A DNA stretch of 6,236 bases, from the NCBI GenBank assembly GCA_015223015.1, contig JADFWK010000008.1, positions 1 to 6,236 of the forward strand, in the 5' to 3' direction. Both the position numbers and the translations under genes were made by a program. The notes under the pieces were generated by a model. It had not been told where the DNA came from. It saw nothing but the letters and a program-made list of their open reading frames with translations, and did no database searches. This document shows positions 1 to 5,927 of the stretch, piece after piece; the stretch's first letter is position 1, and each line of letters begins with the position of its first letter. Source of the stretch: Pseudomonadota bacterium (GTDB lineage Bacteria; Desulfobacterota; DSM-4660; Desulfatiglandales; B25-G16).

Positions 1-22
1 ATCCATTATCCATCTACTGTAA

Positions 23-150
23 CATCAAGATTGATGCGCCTGTAAAAGGGGCTTTTTACAGGCAATTGCGAATTATTGTCAGTAGTTAGCCCTAAGGGCA
101 TTACTCCAAATCCTGATCTTTTTGACTCTTACGAGATCATCAAGATTGAT
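23..150. repeat. Two copies of a 13-base direct repeat containing a small palindrome
   Basis: CATCAAGATTGAT occurs at 23-35 and again at 138-150, 115 bases apart start to start. Each copy contains ATCAA-GA-TTGAT, a 5-bp dyad with a 2-base spacer, the size of a compact operator half-turn. No adjacent gene is visible to assign it to, so a regulatory role is only a possibility. Confidence 0.4.
38..63. repeat. Perfect 10-bp inverted repeat (hairpin)
   Basis: GCCTGTAAAA (38-47) pairs perfectly with TTTTACAGGC (54-63) around a 6-base loop. Neither strand shows a T run directly after the stem, so it is not a classic terminator. It could be a terminator without a T tract, an RNA stem or a protein site for an element left of the window. 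Confidence 0.55.
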
Positions 151-503
151 TAGAGACAAAGGTACTTACTAGGTTACAATTTTTAGAGATGCCTCTCATT
201 GAGGCCATACTAAAACATATCCTATCATAAAATATGATTATTTTCTAGCCACAATGTCACTATTTTTTATCACCAAGAAAAGCGATATGGGATTGCAGGA
301 AAGGATAGAGGTGCTTGTGGCTCGATTCAAAAAGAATCGACAAAGAAGAAGGGTGAAATCTGATCATGGTGGAGATTGAATTCTGGGGCTGTCAGACTGA
401 AGTTCTAGTTTCTTTGCCACGGTAGGTAACGAGACCTGTTCTTTCATAGTGATAAGTCTCATTCTGTTTAAAGGGGAAAGGCTGGTTTTTGAAGCAACTT
501 AGT

Positions 504-534
504 CAAAGAAAAGAAGGGGCATGGCCCCTTCTTT
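504..534 (-). terminator. Rho-independent terminator closing the sigma-factor operon
   Basis: Read on the minus strand, a perfect 11-bp stem (AAAGAAGGGGC at 534-524 pairing with GCCCCTTCTTT at 520-510) with a 3-base loop is followed by a T-rich run (TCTTT). It begins 26 bases after the stop codon of the secreted helical protein, where the four-gene minus-strand unit should end. The T tail is short and interrupted, so termination strength is uncertain, but position and stem quality fit well. Confidence 0.8.
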
Positions 535-560
535 ATAAAGTGTACTTTATTTTAGCGCTC

Positions 561-1418
561 TTATTTATGCCCACCTCCGCCACCGTGATCTGAGCCTCCT
601 TCATGGCCAGAGGTACCTGGCCCGCCAATTTTGCCCATACTGCCTGGTCCACTTGTACTTGAAGACTCAAGGCTTTCAGCACTTTTTCCTTGTTTGATTG
701 CGCTGGAGTACATCCTAGCAAGGTCAGTGGGTGCAGTGGTTCTGGAGCGGGTCATAAACGAGGTTCTCATTGCTTTCATCTCTTTTGTACTATAGCGGTG
801 TTTCAGGGCCTGACAAACAACATCTGCGGCATCCTTGGAGGAGGCACCGAGGCGTGCCATATCCCTTGCAGTTCTGAACGTCTCTGTGGCAAGTTCAATT
901 GTTTGAGCTCTCCTCATCTGTTGGGCCCTCTGTTGTAACCTCTCCATGATTTCGCCTACATCGTTATCATTCACACCCGCTGCAAGTCCCTTGGCTATCG
1001 TATTCCCGAGACTCCGCATCTGGGCTTTCTCCTCTGTGAGTTCTCTGGCTTGCTGGTAGGCGAAGGCATAGCGGGACCTAACGTTTTCCATTGCCTGTAC
1101 GATATCCCTGTCCTGCACCTGCTTGGACATTCCTTCATATGCCTTATTCATGATGGGTGCTACAGGCAATCCTTGCTTTTGGGCGCTCATTATGATCGCA
1201 TGCGCTCTCAGGGCATGTTCCTCTCTGAAGTGGTGGTTCAGCATGAGCCGGGTCATCTTTATGGCATCATCACTTTCTATGCCAGCACGTATCATCTGTC
1301 TGGTACTTACTCTGAGTCGGTCTGTAACCTGATTCGATAGCTCTTCGTCCACCTCATCCGCAAATGCCACGCCGGCACCAAATAAGAAGACAAAGGCTAC
1401 TATGCATATCCTTTTCAT
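561..1418 (-). CDS. Secreted all-helical repeat protein with Gly/His-rich tail, likely output of the ECF sigma circuit
   Basis: I do not recognise a named family. The 285-residue product starts with a Sec signal peptide (K2-R3, hydrophobic stretch 4-19, predicted cleavage after Ala20 in AFA|DE), so it should be periplasmic or exported. Residues 21-250 are almost entirely helix-forming and rich in Ala, Arg, Gln and Met. A loose repeat recurs, a Gly followed some residues later by a hydrophobic helix, near Gly46, Gly83, Gly148, Gly191 and possibly Gly244, suggesting stacked helical hairpins. Residues 254-285 are a low-complexity Gly/Ser tail with His272, His278 and His284, which could bind metal or be a flexible linker. 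The ATG at 1418 is preceded by a strong Shine-Dalgarno (AAGGAGA, about nine bases upstream). The gene lies 57 bases after the lipoprotein gene, has its own copy of the sigma-type promoter, and is followed by a hairpin terminator, so it is probably the most strongly expressed gene of the unit. Function unknown. Confidence 0.88.
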   Translation of the reverse strand: MKRICIVAFVFLFGAGVAFADEVDEELSNQVTDRLRVSTRQMIRAGIESDDAIKMTRLMLNHHFREEHALRAHAIIMSAQKQGLPVAPIMNKAYEGMSKQVQDRDIVQAMENVRSRYAFAYQQARELTEEKAQMRSLGNTIAKGLAAGVNDNDVGEIMERLQQRAQQMRRAQTIELATETFRTARDMARLGASSKDAADVVCQALKHRYSTKEMKAMRTSFMTRSRTTAPTDLARMYSSAIKQGKSAESLESSSTSGPGSMGKIGGPGTSGHEGGSDHGGGGGHK

Positions 1419-1426
1419 GTTCGCTT

Positions 1427-1437
1427 TCTCCTTTCCT
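1427..1437 (-). promoter_or_regulatory. Strong ribosome binding site for the secreted helical protein
   Basis: The minus strand reads AGGAAAGGAGA, with the GGAG core nine bases before the ATG at 1418. It is the best Shine-Dalgarno match in the operon, contrasts with the weak or absent sites of the sigma and lipoprotein genes, and fixes the start codon. Confidence 0.75.
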
Positions 1438-1450
1438 GTTGATTTAACCT

Positions 1451-1480
1451 TTATAACGTATGACCATTAGAAAGGTTACA
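1451..1480 (-). promoter_or_regulatory. Internal ECF-type promoter for the secreted helical protein (second copy of motif)
   Basis: The minus strand reads TGTAACCTTT (1480-1471), 12 bases, then CGTTATAA (1458-1451). Conserved bases and spacing are identical to the site upstream of the sigma gene, while the 12-base spacers differ, which argues for selection on the motif rather than a recent duplication. It resembles the general ECF layout of an AAC-containing -35 and a CGT-containing -10. The -35 overlaps the TAA stop of the lipoprotein gene (1478-1476). A start point near 1446 would give a leader of about 28 bases containing the strong ribosome binding site. Confidence 0.8.
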
Positions 1481-1802
1481 TGTCTGGCACATATATGCAG
1501 CTCTCAGAGCCGAAATCGTCAGTTTCCTTGACTCTGCAGGGTGGTAGGTACACAACCCCGTCCACGATATAGAAATATTTAAATTCCCTGTGTGCTGGAG
1601 CTGTGGCTTCCCAAATCCTATCATTGCCATGTTTTGTTTTTTGAAGCTCGTAACGATCCAGGGAAGATACAAAGAAGACATCCTTGGCATTGGGCCTTTT
1701 GAGATAAATATGCACCGTGTCCTCTTTCACTTTGTAATAATGGCTTGTGCATCCTGAAAGGATAAGCATGATGGCACCTATGAGTAGGACGTGTGTTTTC
1801 AT
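1476..1802 (-). CDS. Small lipoprotein with CBM48/AMPK-type early-set domain
   Basis: The 108-residue product has a lipoprotein signal peptide: a short basic N-terminus, a hydrophobic core and lipobox LSGC with Cys18 as the lipidated residue. The next residues are Thr-Ser, not Asp, so by the E. coli sorting rule it would go to the outer membrane. Residues about 28-105 look like one beta-rich domain of the isoamylase early-set/AMPK glycogen-binding type. Its pattern (RP at 36-37, WE at 64-65, FKYFYIVDG at 74-82, DDFG at 95-98, then a final beta strand) parallels the C-terminal domain of the neighbouring anti-sigma protein. Cys89 and Cys102 could form a disulphide. The start lies two bases after the anti-sigma stop and has a poor Shine-Dalgarno, so translation is probably coupled. 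I infer that it works with or against the anti-sigma sensor domain; glycan binding is unproven. Confidence 0.85.
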   Translation of the reverse strand: MKTHVLLIGAIMLILSGCTSHYYKVKEDTVHIYLKRPNAKDVFFVSSLDRYELQKTKHGNDRIWEATAPAHREFKYFYIVDGVVYLPPCRVKETDDFGSESCIYVPDM

Positions 1803-1804
1803 GT

Positions 1805-2371
1805 CTATGACTCGACCAAGATGATTGAATTCTCACCACCGAAATCATCCCGCTCCCTGGTTGCTACGGTTGGGTCGGCAAATCGCTCCTGACCCTCGAT
1901 GATATAAGTGAACCGGTGTTCTCCCTGAGGGAGATTGAGGGTAATCTCCCAGTAGCCGGTGGAGCCGGTCCTTTTCATAGGTATCTTCTTCCATTCGGTG
2001 AAACTACCGGTGATCTCTGCTCTGATCACATCCGGCCGGTAAATGACGAACCTGTAGGGAACAGCGGTGTGCACCTGAGAAGGCATGGAAAAGAACAACA
2101 TTATAAGTGCTCCTGCAACTGCTGAGGAGGCAACCAGGCCTACGGGATGCAAGAGGGGAGCGAACAGGGAAGAGAAAAATCCTTTGCTCACTTTTAACTT
2201 AACTGGCGGAACATGGTCCACCACTTCTGAGCGGATTACCCTTTCCTGATTCAAAAGCTCAACGGACTCTTCCTTAAAGGCTTTGTCGTAATGCACCTTT
2301 TCAACGAACTCTATCTTATCGTCGATGCTCAGCTCGTCGTCGATGAACATGCTAATCATATCATCCATCAT
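1805..2371 (-). CDS. Membrane anti-sigma-like protein with periplasmic CBM48/AMPK-type domain
   Basis: The 188-residue product has three parts. Residues 1-60 are cytoplasmic, acidic and helical, beginning with a short segment containing FIDDELS, as anti-sigma domains often do. Residues about 76-96 form one transmembrane helix. Residues 106-187 are predicted periplasmic and resemble the isoamylase early-set/AMPK carbohydrate-binding fold (GSFTEWKKIPM, then YWEITLNLPQGEHRFTYIIEG, then DDFG at 175-178). The gene overlaps the sigma gene by ATGA, the usual arrangement for a sigma/anti-sigma pair, and AGGAG lies just upstream. Two adjacent ATG codons (2371 and 2368) are both possible starts. The protein has no cysteine, so it cannot be a zinc-binding (ZAS, HxxxCxxC) redox sensor. 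I infer that it holds the sigma factor at the membrane until its outer domain senses a ligand or partner. A glycan ligand is only suggested by the fold. Confidence 0.85.
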   Translation of the reverse strand: MMDDMISMFIDDELSIDDKIEFVEKVHYDKAFKEESVELLNQERVIRSEVVDHVPPVKLKVSKGFFSSLFAPLLHPVGLVASSAVAGALIMLFFSMPSQVHTAVPYRFVIYRPDVIRAEITGSFTEWKKIPMKRTGSTGYWEITLNLPQGEHRFTYIIEGQERFADPTVATRERDDFGGENSIILVES

Positions 2372-2844
2372 GATTCTCCTGTTTGGAGGATTTCCTTTAG
2401 TTTACGGCGGGCACGGTGGACCTTCACCTTCACATTGGCCTCGCTTATGCCCGCAATTAAAGCAATTTTCCGGTAGGTGAGCTCCCCAGTTACCACAAGG
2501 GCCAGTATATCTCTTTCACTTTTGTCCAGCCTCTGCATGGCCGAAAGGACCCGGCGATATTCCTCACGAATCATAAGGACATTTTCCTGATCACGAGAGC
2601 AGTCCTCTAGGCCTGCCTCAAACTGGGGGTTGTTCCCGCGTCTTCCTGCATTATCGAAAAGCGCATTCCGCGCTATGGTGTATAGGAGTGAGGAACTCTG
2701 TGTGTCACGTCCGTAGTGCTCCAGGTAGCGTGTGAAACTCTCCTGCATAATATCGCTCGATAGGTAGTAGTCCCCTGTCATGCGCATGAGGTATCCGAAG
2801 AGCTTGCCCCTTTGTTCCTCGTAGAATGACCTGTATTCATCCAT
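2368..2844 (-). CDS. ECF-type RNA polymerase sigma factor
   Basis: From the chosen ATG at 2844 the product has 158 residues, typical of ECF sigma factors (region 2 plus region 4 only). Region 2 covers about residues 11-68 (YEEQRGKLFGYLMR, then DIMQESFTRYLEH, then SLLYTIARNALFDNAGRR). Region 4 covers about 99-152 and ends in a helix-turn-helix (LTYRKIALIAGISEANVKVKV, then HRARRKLKEIL). The frame is open nine codons further to a TTG at 2871, and a GTG lies at 2862. Both would place coding sequence inside the promoter motif at 2852-2881, and region 2 needs nothing upstream of ATG 2844, so I take ATG 2844. It has no good Shine-Dalgarno. The gene is followed, with a 4-base overlap, by its probable anti-sigma factor. 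The identical motif upstream of this gene and of the secreted helical protein indicates autoregulation. Confidence 0.92.
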   Translation of the reverse strand: MDEYRSFYEEQRGKLFGYLMRMTGDYYLSSDIMQESFTRYLEHYGRDTQSSSLLYTIARNALFDNAGRRGNNPQFEAGLEDCSRDQENVLMIREEYRRVLSAMQRLDKSERDILALVVTGELTYRKIALIAGISEANVKVKVHRARRKLKEILQTGES

Positions 2845-2851
2845 ATCTTTT

Positions 2852-2881
2852 TTATAACGCACTGGAAACAAAAAGGTTACA
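2852..2881 (-). promoter_or_regulatory. ECF-type autoregulatory promoter of the sigma operon
   Basis: The minus strand reads TGTAACCTTT (2881-2872), 12 bases, then CGTTATAA (2859-2852), matching the motif at 1480-1451 in every fixed base and in spacing. Taking CGTTAT as the -10, transcription would start around 2850-2846, only about two to six bases before the sigma ATG at 2844. The site therefore predicts a leaderless or nearly leaderless transcript. Confidence 0.8.
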
Positions 2882-3423
2882 CTATTTTGTAAATATTTTT
2901 GAGCCTGCCATATGCTTCATTGGATAACTCTGGGTGAATCACCCCCAATAGGAATAGGGAGTTGGTTTCAATGGAGTTTTAAAGATCAAAGGTAATGAAT
3001 GGCTACGGTCAAAGGGCTTTGTGCTGGTGATTTTTGGAGGGTGGAAATTCTTTCCGGAAAATTTTTGATATACTCTTAACATAAGTGGCAGATCGTAGAG
3101 CCGAAAATTCCAGATTGTATGCCACTACCCAGAGTTTTTGGAAAGTAGGCATATCACTGGGAGATCAAGAACCTAATCGGCTTGCAATTTCGATTCTCTT
3201 TGTCACTCTTTTGCGCACCAGCCTGCGAACTATTCTCGGTTTTCATCATTGGTAGTGACCAAGGGTCGCTGCTATTTCATTTTTTTGTTCGCCTTCGCCA
3301 GAATACCCCGCAGCTTGTCGGAGCAAAGCGGAGATCCCGCTTGCGGGGCTGCGGGGAGCTTCATTATGAAAGATAGGTAGGGTTATGAAAGGAACGACTC
3401 ATATTCCCCAGTGTCCGCTTGCC
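2882..3423. other. Intergenic region between the sigma operon and the EEP-like gene
   Basis: About 540 bases with no convincing gene on either strand. Apart from the GC-rich palindrome at 3306-3356, I see a widely spaced 7-bp inverted pair (AGTGGCA 3084-3090 and TGCCACT 3120-3126). A plus-strand stem rich in G-U pairs (3251-3260 with 3264-3273) is followed eight bases later by a run of seven T. Neither has an obvious gene partner. Confidence 0.6.
3306..3356. repeat. REP-like GC-rich palindrome downstream of the EEP-like gene
   Basis: Outer arms CCCCGCAGC (3306-3314) and GCTGCGGGG (3348-3356) are perfect complements. A second hairpin, CCCGC-TT-GCGGG (3336-3347), sits inside. The block is far more GC-rich than its surroundings and lies about 70 bases beyond the stop codon of the large secreted protein, a typical position for REP-type intergenic palindromes. 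It may also fold at the 3' end of that mRNA. No T run follows on the minus strand. Copies elsewhere in the genome would confirm it as a dispersed repeat. Confidence 0.55.
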
Positions 3424-5736
3424 TCACGGCGGCCAAGAGCTCCCATCGGATTCTTCAAATAATAAGTTCTCCATAAGCTGGCTTGCTGCTTCTGCTTCTT
3501 TTAGATCTAAGAACGTGGCATGAGCAAAAATCTCTATGGGCGTGGACAGTGCCCTTTCTATCATTGTTTCACGAAGTGGTTCGATCCTGGCCTGAGCCTC
3601 AGCGAAGCTCTTTTGAGAAGCAAATTGCTGAAAGATCTCTTGCTCGGTGTCTATGTAGTGTTCTCTCTGTGTGGTCTTGAAATCCCGCCAGAGGTTTCTA
3701 TCCCTCTGAACCTTTGCCAATGATGCCCTCACGAGATTGGCAATTCTATTCTTAAAGATAGGGAACCTCTGCTGTGCAATTGTTTTTTCATCTTCCCCTA
3801 ATGTCGCCAGTAGATCCATGAACAGCTCTCTGGTAACGGAGTCGTGTATTCTGTGTTTTACGCTTCCTGAGTCCAGGTCGAATAACAATTCACTGTAGTC
3901 AGGACGCACAATGCACAAAAGGGAGCTTGCAAAAAAGCTCTGATGCCCATAACATTTCTGTCCGGCATCGTCGATAGCCTCAACATCAAATGTCAACGAG
4001 ATATGGTCACAATAGTCCTGTTCGGTAAACCCGTCAAACATGAGGCAGTTTTCAAGGGGAAGGTCATTTACGATACTCTTCTCTAGCACCTCTGTTCCCT
4101 GACCTTTGGTTATGGTGGCGGACAAGTTGACCGGATCAACCATAGCATTAGCACGCATGTTACAAAAGACGGGTTCGGCAACGTAGCCCAATTTATAATT
4201 GATGACAAATCCAACGATGAGTGAGTTGGGATCATTAGGATCTCCAATGGGTCTACCATGAACAAACACGCGTCGGTCCCAGAGGGCGTCAATTTCGTCC
4301 TGAGCGGGATTTTCATCGACTACCTGCACATCTTTGTGGGCTTCTGTAACACCTTGAATGAATTGTTCTGGGTTTTGAGTGCCCATAGCCGTATATGCGT
4401 ATCCTTGGTGTAAAAAGGGAAACACTTCGATTACTGGTCTGCCGAGTTGAATACCAATGGTCCTGGAGCAGTCCGGCCTTTCTAATTCAACTGTAACAGT
4501 GCGAGTATAGGAATTTTCGGAAACAAGGAAGTGAACAGGCACGGAGATTGCCCCGGTATTCTGAGGACATAATCTGTGCGCAAAGCTGGAATTGTTTCGT
4601 GGATCGTGGTAGGGATGTCCATCAACTAATACCGTAAAGCGCGGTATGTAGTTGCATGACCAGGAAAATTTCAGGTCATAGCGATCGCATCTCACTTTAG
4701 GTTGGGAACCGAGGGCAAATCTGCTCTGGAAATTGCAGTGATCGATGGTCAAATCACGAACATCGGGCCCCGGCGTTAGGAGCTCAACATAGCAGACAGA
4801 ATAATCCGACAATCCAGTGCTGTCACTGTCAAATACCCCTAAGTCTTCATAACGCACTGCCTCCATTCTACCCCGTGCTCCTGGAAAGCTGGTTTCTTTC
4901 CCAATCCACACCTGCTCAATCCCGTCGTAGCCATAATTATGGCCTACTTCATCAAAATCCTTACTCATGATGTCATAACATCTGGTACCCCTTTTGAAGT
5001 TGAAGGTGCCCACCACGATAGGAGTCAGATCACCTGGGTGCCACCAGTTCTTTATAGCGGACACAAGATCCCTTACCTGTTTGGTTGTGTTGTTGGCTGA
5101 TGTTCCCGGACGAAAGGGCTGCACTCCGGAACTGATGTGGGTTGCATAAAAGGGAAGAATGTGTCCCGTGTCTTTGATACGTAGTCGAGTGCCCAAGACC
5201 CTCTTTCTTGCTATACCAAACCACGTTCTTCCCAGTAGTTTTTTGTACACCACTCCATCGAGGACATCGTACTTCTCTTGTCTCGCGATAAGCCCGATCT
5301 CTCCCTTCTGATGATTAATGTCAATCTTAGGCACTACCTCATCTGTCCAGGCTTTTTTCTTTTGTAGGTAGCTTGCAAGGCAGCGGGTGGTAAGCTTTTC
5401 CCCTGCGGTCCAGCCCGGATGACCAGCATTGTAACAGCGACAGGGATGGGACATCTCCTTAAGGGTTACAAAAGTGCCCTGACGTTTGCTATAGGCCCCG
5501 CTGAGACCTATTAAGTCCCAGGATCTATTGCCGGAATCAAGGTCCCTCAGGAGTAAATTGGCTATGGTGTCAAGTCTTCCTGCAAAATCCTCCGAATCTA
5601 TCACATCATACGCCATATTGAGATTAATGGTATGAATGGTACACCTTACTCTGTCCTGTGCGTATGCCGTGCTGAGCAGTGCAAGTGATCCAAACACCGC
5701 AAAACAAAGCAGTGTGAAAGTATTAGCAGGTTTCAT
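3424..5736 (-). CDS. Large secreted protein with degenerate EEP (DNase I-like) domain
   Basis: The 770-residue product has a Sec signal peptide (hydrophobic 7-22, cleavage about Ala26 in AYA|QD), so it is exported. Residues about 30-320 follow the endonuclease/exonuclease/phosphatase order: TINLN (36-40, first Asn motif), WDLIGLSG (73-80), GEIGLIAR (145-152), ATHISSG (198-204), PIVVGTFN (239-246), GIEQVWIG (272-279) and SDYSV (310-314). The usual LQE, GDFN and SDH motifs read LSG, GTFN and SDY, so the metal-binding Glu, the catalytic Asp and the active-site His all appear replaced; His200 and Asn246 remain. I infer a binding or structural role, or altered chemistry. Residues 330-610 contain many cysteines and beta-like stretches that I do not recognise; 625-760 are helical and charged. 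Most EEP proteins are about 250-350 residues, so this is a much extended member. The start is supported by AAGGGA just upstream. No link to the sigma operon is visible beyond proximity and strand. Confidence 0.87.
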   Translation of the reverse strand: MKPANTFTLLCFAVFGSLALLSTAYAQDRVRCTIHTINLNMAYDVIDSEDFAGRLDTIANLLLRDLDSGNRSWDLIGLSGAYSKRQGTFVTLKEMSHPCRCYNAGHPGWTAGEKLTTRCLASYLQKKKAWTDEVVPKIDINHQKGEIGLIARQEKYDVLDGVVYKKLLGRTWFGIARKRVLGTRLRIKDTGHILPFYATHISSGVQPFRPGTSANNTTKQVRDLVSAIKNWWHPGDLTPIVVGTFNFKRGTRCYDIMSKDFDEVGHNYGYDGIEQVWIGKETSFPGARGRMEAVRYEDLGVFDSDSTGLSDYSVCYVELLTPGPDVRDLTIDHCNFQSRFALGSQPKVRCDRYDLKFSWSCNYIPRFTVLVDGHPYHDPRNNSSFAHRLCPQNTGAISVPVHFLVSENSYTRTVTVELERPDCSRTIGIQLGRPVIEVFPFLHQGYAYTAMGTQNPEQFIQGVTEAHKDVQVVDENPAQDEIDALWDRRVFVHGRPIGDPNDPNSLIVGFVINYKLGYVAEPVFCNMRANAMVDPVNLSATITKGQGTEVLEKSIVNDLPLENCLMFDGFTEQDYCDHISLTFDVEAIDDAGQKCYGHQSFFASSLLCIVRPDYSELLFDLDSGSVKHRIHDSVTRELFMDLLATLGEDEKTIAQQRFPIFKNRIANLVRASLAKVQRDRNLWRDFKTTQREHYIDTEQEIFQQFASQKSFAEAQARIEPLRETMIERALSTPIEIFAHATFLDLKEAEAASQLMENLLFEESDGSSWPP

Positions 5737-5778
5737 AATATCCCTTCGCCCTTATTTTCCAATGGGAATTCGTTACCT

Positions 5779-5806
5779 AAGATACTACAAGTTCAGTAAA
5801 AAACAA
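5779..5806 (-). promoter_or_regulatory. Weak candidate housekeeping promoter of the secreted EEP-like gene
   Basis: The minus strand shows TTGTTT (5806-5801), a 16-base spacer and TATCTT (5784-5779), about 43 bases before the ATG at 5736. Each hexamer matches the sigma-70 consensus only partly. The ECF motif of the sigma operon is absent here, so this gene is probably not a member of that regulon. Low confidence. Confidence 0.25.
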
Positions 5807-5851
5807 GCCTGAATCGTTGGGACATAGTGGTGTGCAAAAATCTCGTATCGC

Positions 5852-5927
5852 TCAAAAGTGTTGGCATAAAGGTATATAGGGTAGAGAAGGCGTGCCTAAG
5901 TTCATCTTTCTATGCCACCACTTTTGA
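5852..5927. repeat. Long inverted repeat, 17-bp arms with one mismatch
   Basis: The arm at 5852-5868 pairs with 5911-5927 over 17 positions with a single mismatch (5861 against 5918), separated by 42 bases. The loop contains a second small palindrome, AGGC-GT-GCCT (5888-5897). This stem is much longer than expected by chance. It could be a structured RNA, the 3' structure of a gene to the right, or a remnant of a small non-autonomous inverted-repeat element. It ends about 116 bases before the EEP-like start codon. Confidence 0.6.

Larger units (their letters stand above)
1..503. other. Intergenic stretch without a defensible gene
   Basis: No convincing gene is visible in this AT-rich stretch beyond the operon terminator. 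It holds a 10-bp hairpin (38-63), a duplicated small palindrome (24-35 and 139-150) and a 7-bp hairpin with an A5 loop (322-328 and 334-340). A 41-codon plus-strand reading frame (254-379) encodes a short basic peptide (residues 13-33 helix-like, rich in Arg/Lys) but has no ribosome binding site, so it is not called as a gene. Confidence 0.6.

Noticed and set aside
172..178. TGTAACC on the minus strand, matching the -35 of the ECF motif
   Set aside because: There is no CGTT at the required distance, and no gene follows.
254..379. Plus-strand 41-codon frame encoding a basic, helix-like peptide
   Set aside because: It has no ribosome binding site or visible promoter, and its length is easily reached by chance. 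It is worth checking only if relatives conserve it.
690..1340. Plus-strand frames of 69-96 codons antisense to the secreted helical protein
   Set aside because: They are shadows of the strongly supported minus-strand gene.
1323..1348. TGTAACC on the plus strand followed by a CGTC about 16 bases later
   Set aside because: It lies antisense inside a gene, the spacing differs by one base, the CTTT extension is missing and no plus-strand gene follows.
1451..1848. Minus-strand alternative frames of 75-79 codons over the lipoprotein and anti-sigma genes
   Set aside because: They lie within well-supported genes in another frame, with no signal peptide, start site or domain pattern of their own.
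3251..3287. Plus-strand stem followed by seven T, resembling a terminator
   Set aside because: The stem relies on several G-U pairs, the T run is eight bases away, and no plus-strand gene precedes it.
3182..3376. Plus-strand 64-codon frame
   Set aside because: Its C-terminal third is a translation of the GC-rich palindrome at 3306-3356, it has no good ribosome binding site, and its composition is not protein-like.
5465..5471. TGTAACC on the minus strand within the EEP-like gene
   Set aside because: It is inside coding sequence and lacks a -10 at the right spacing.
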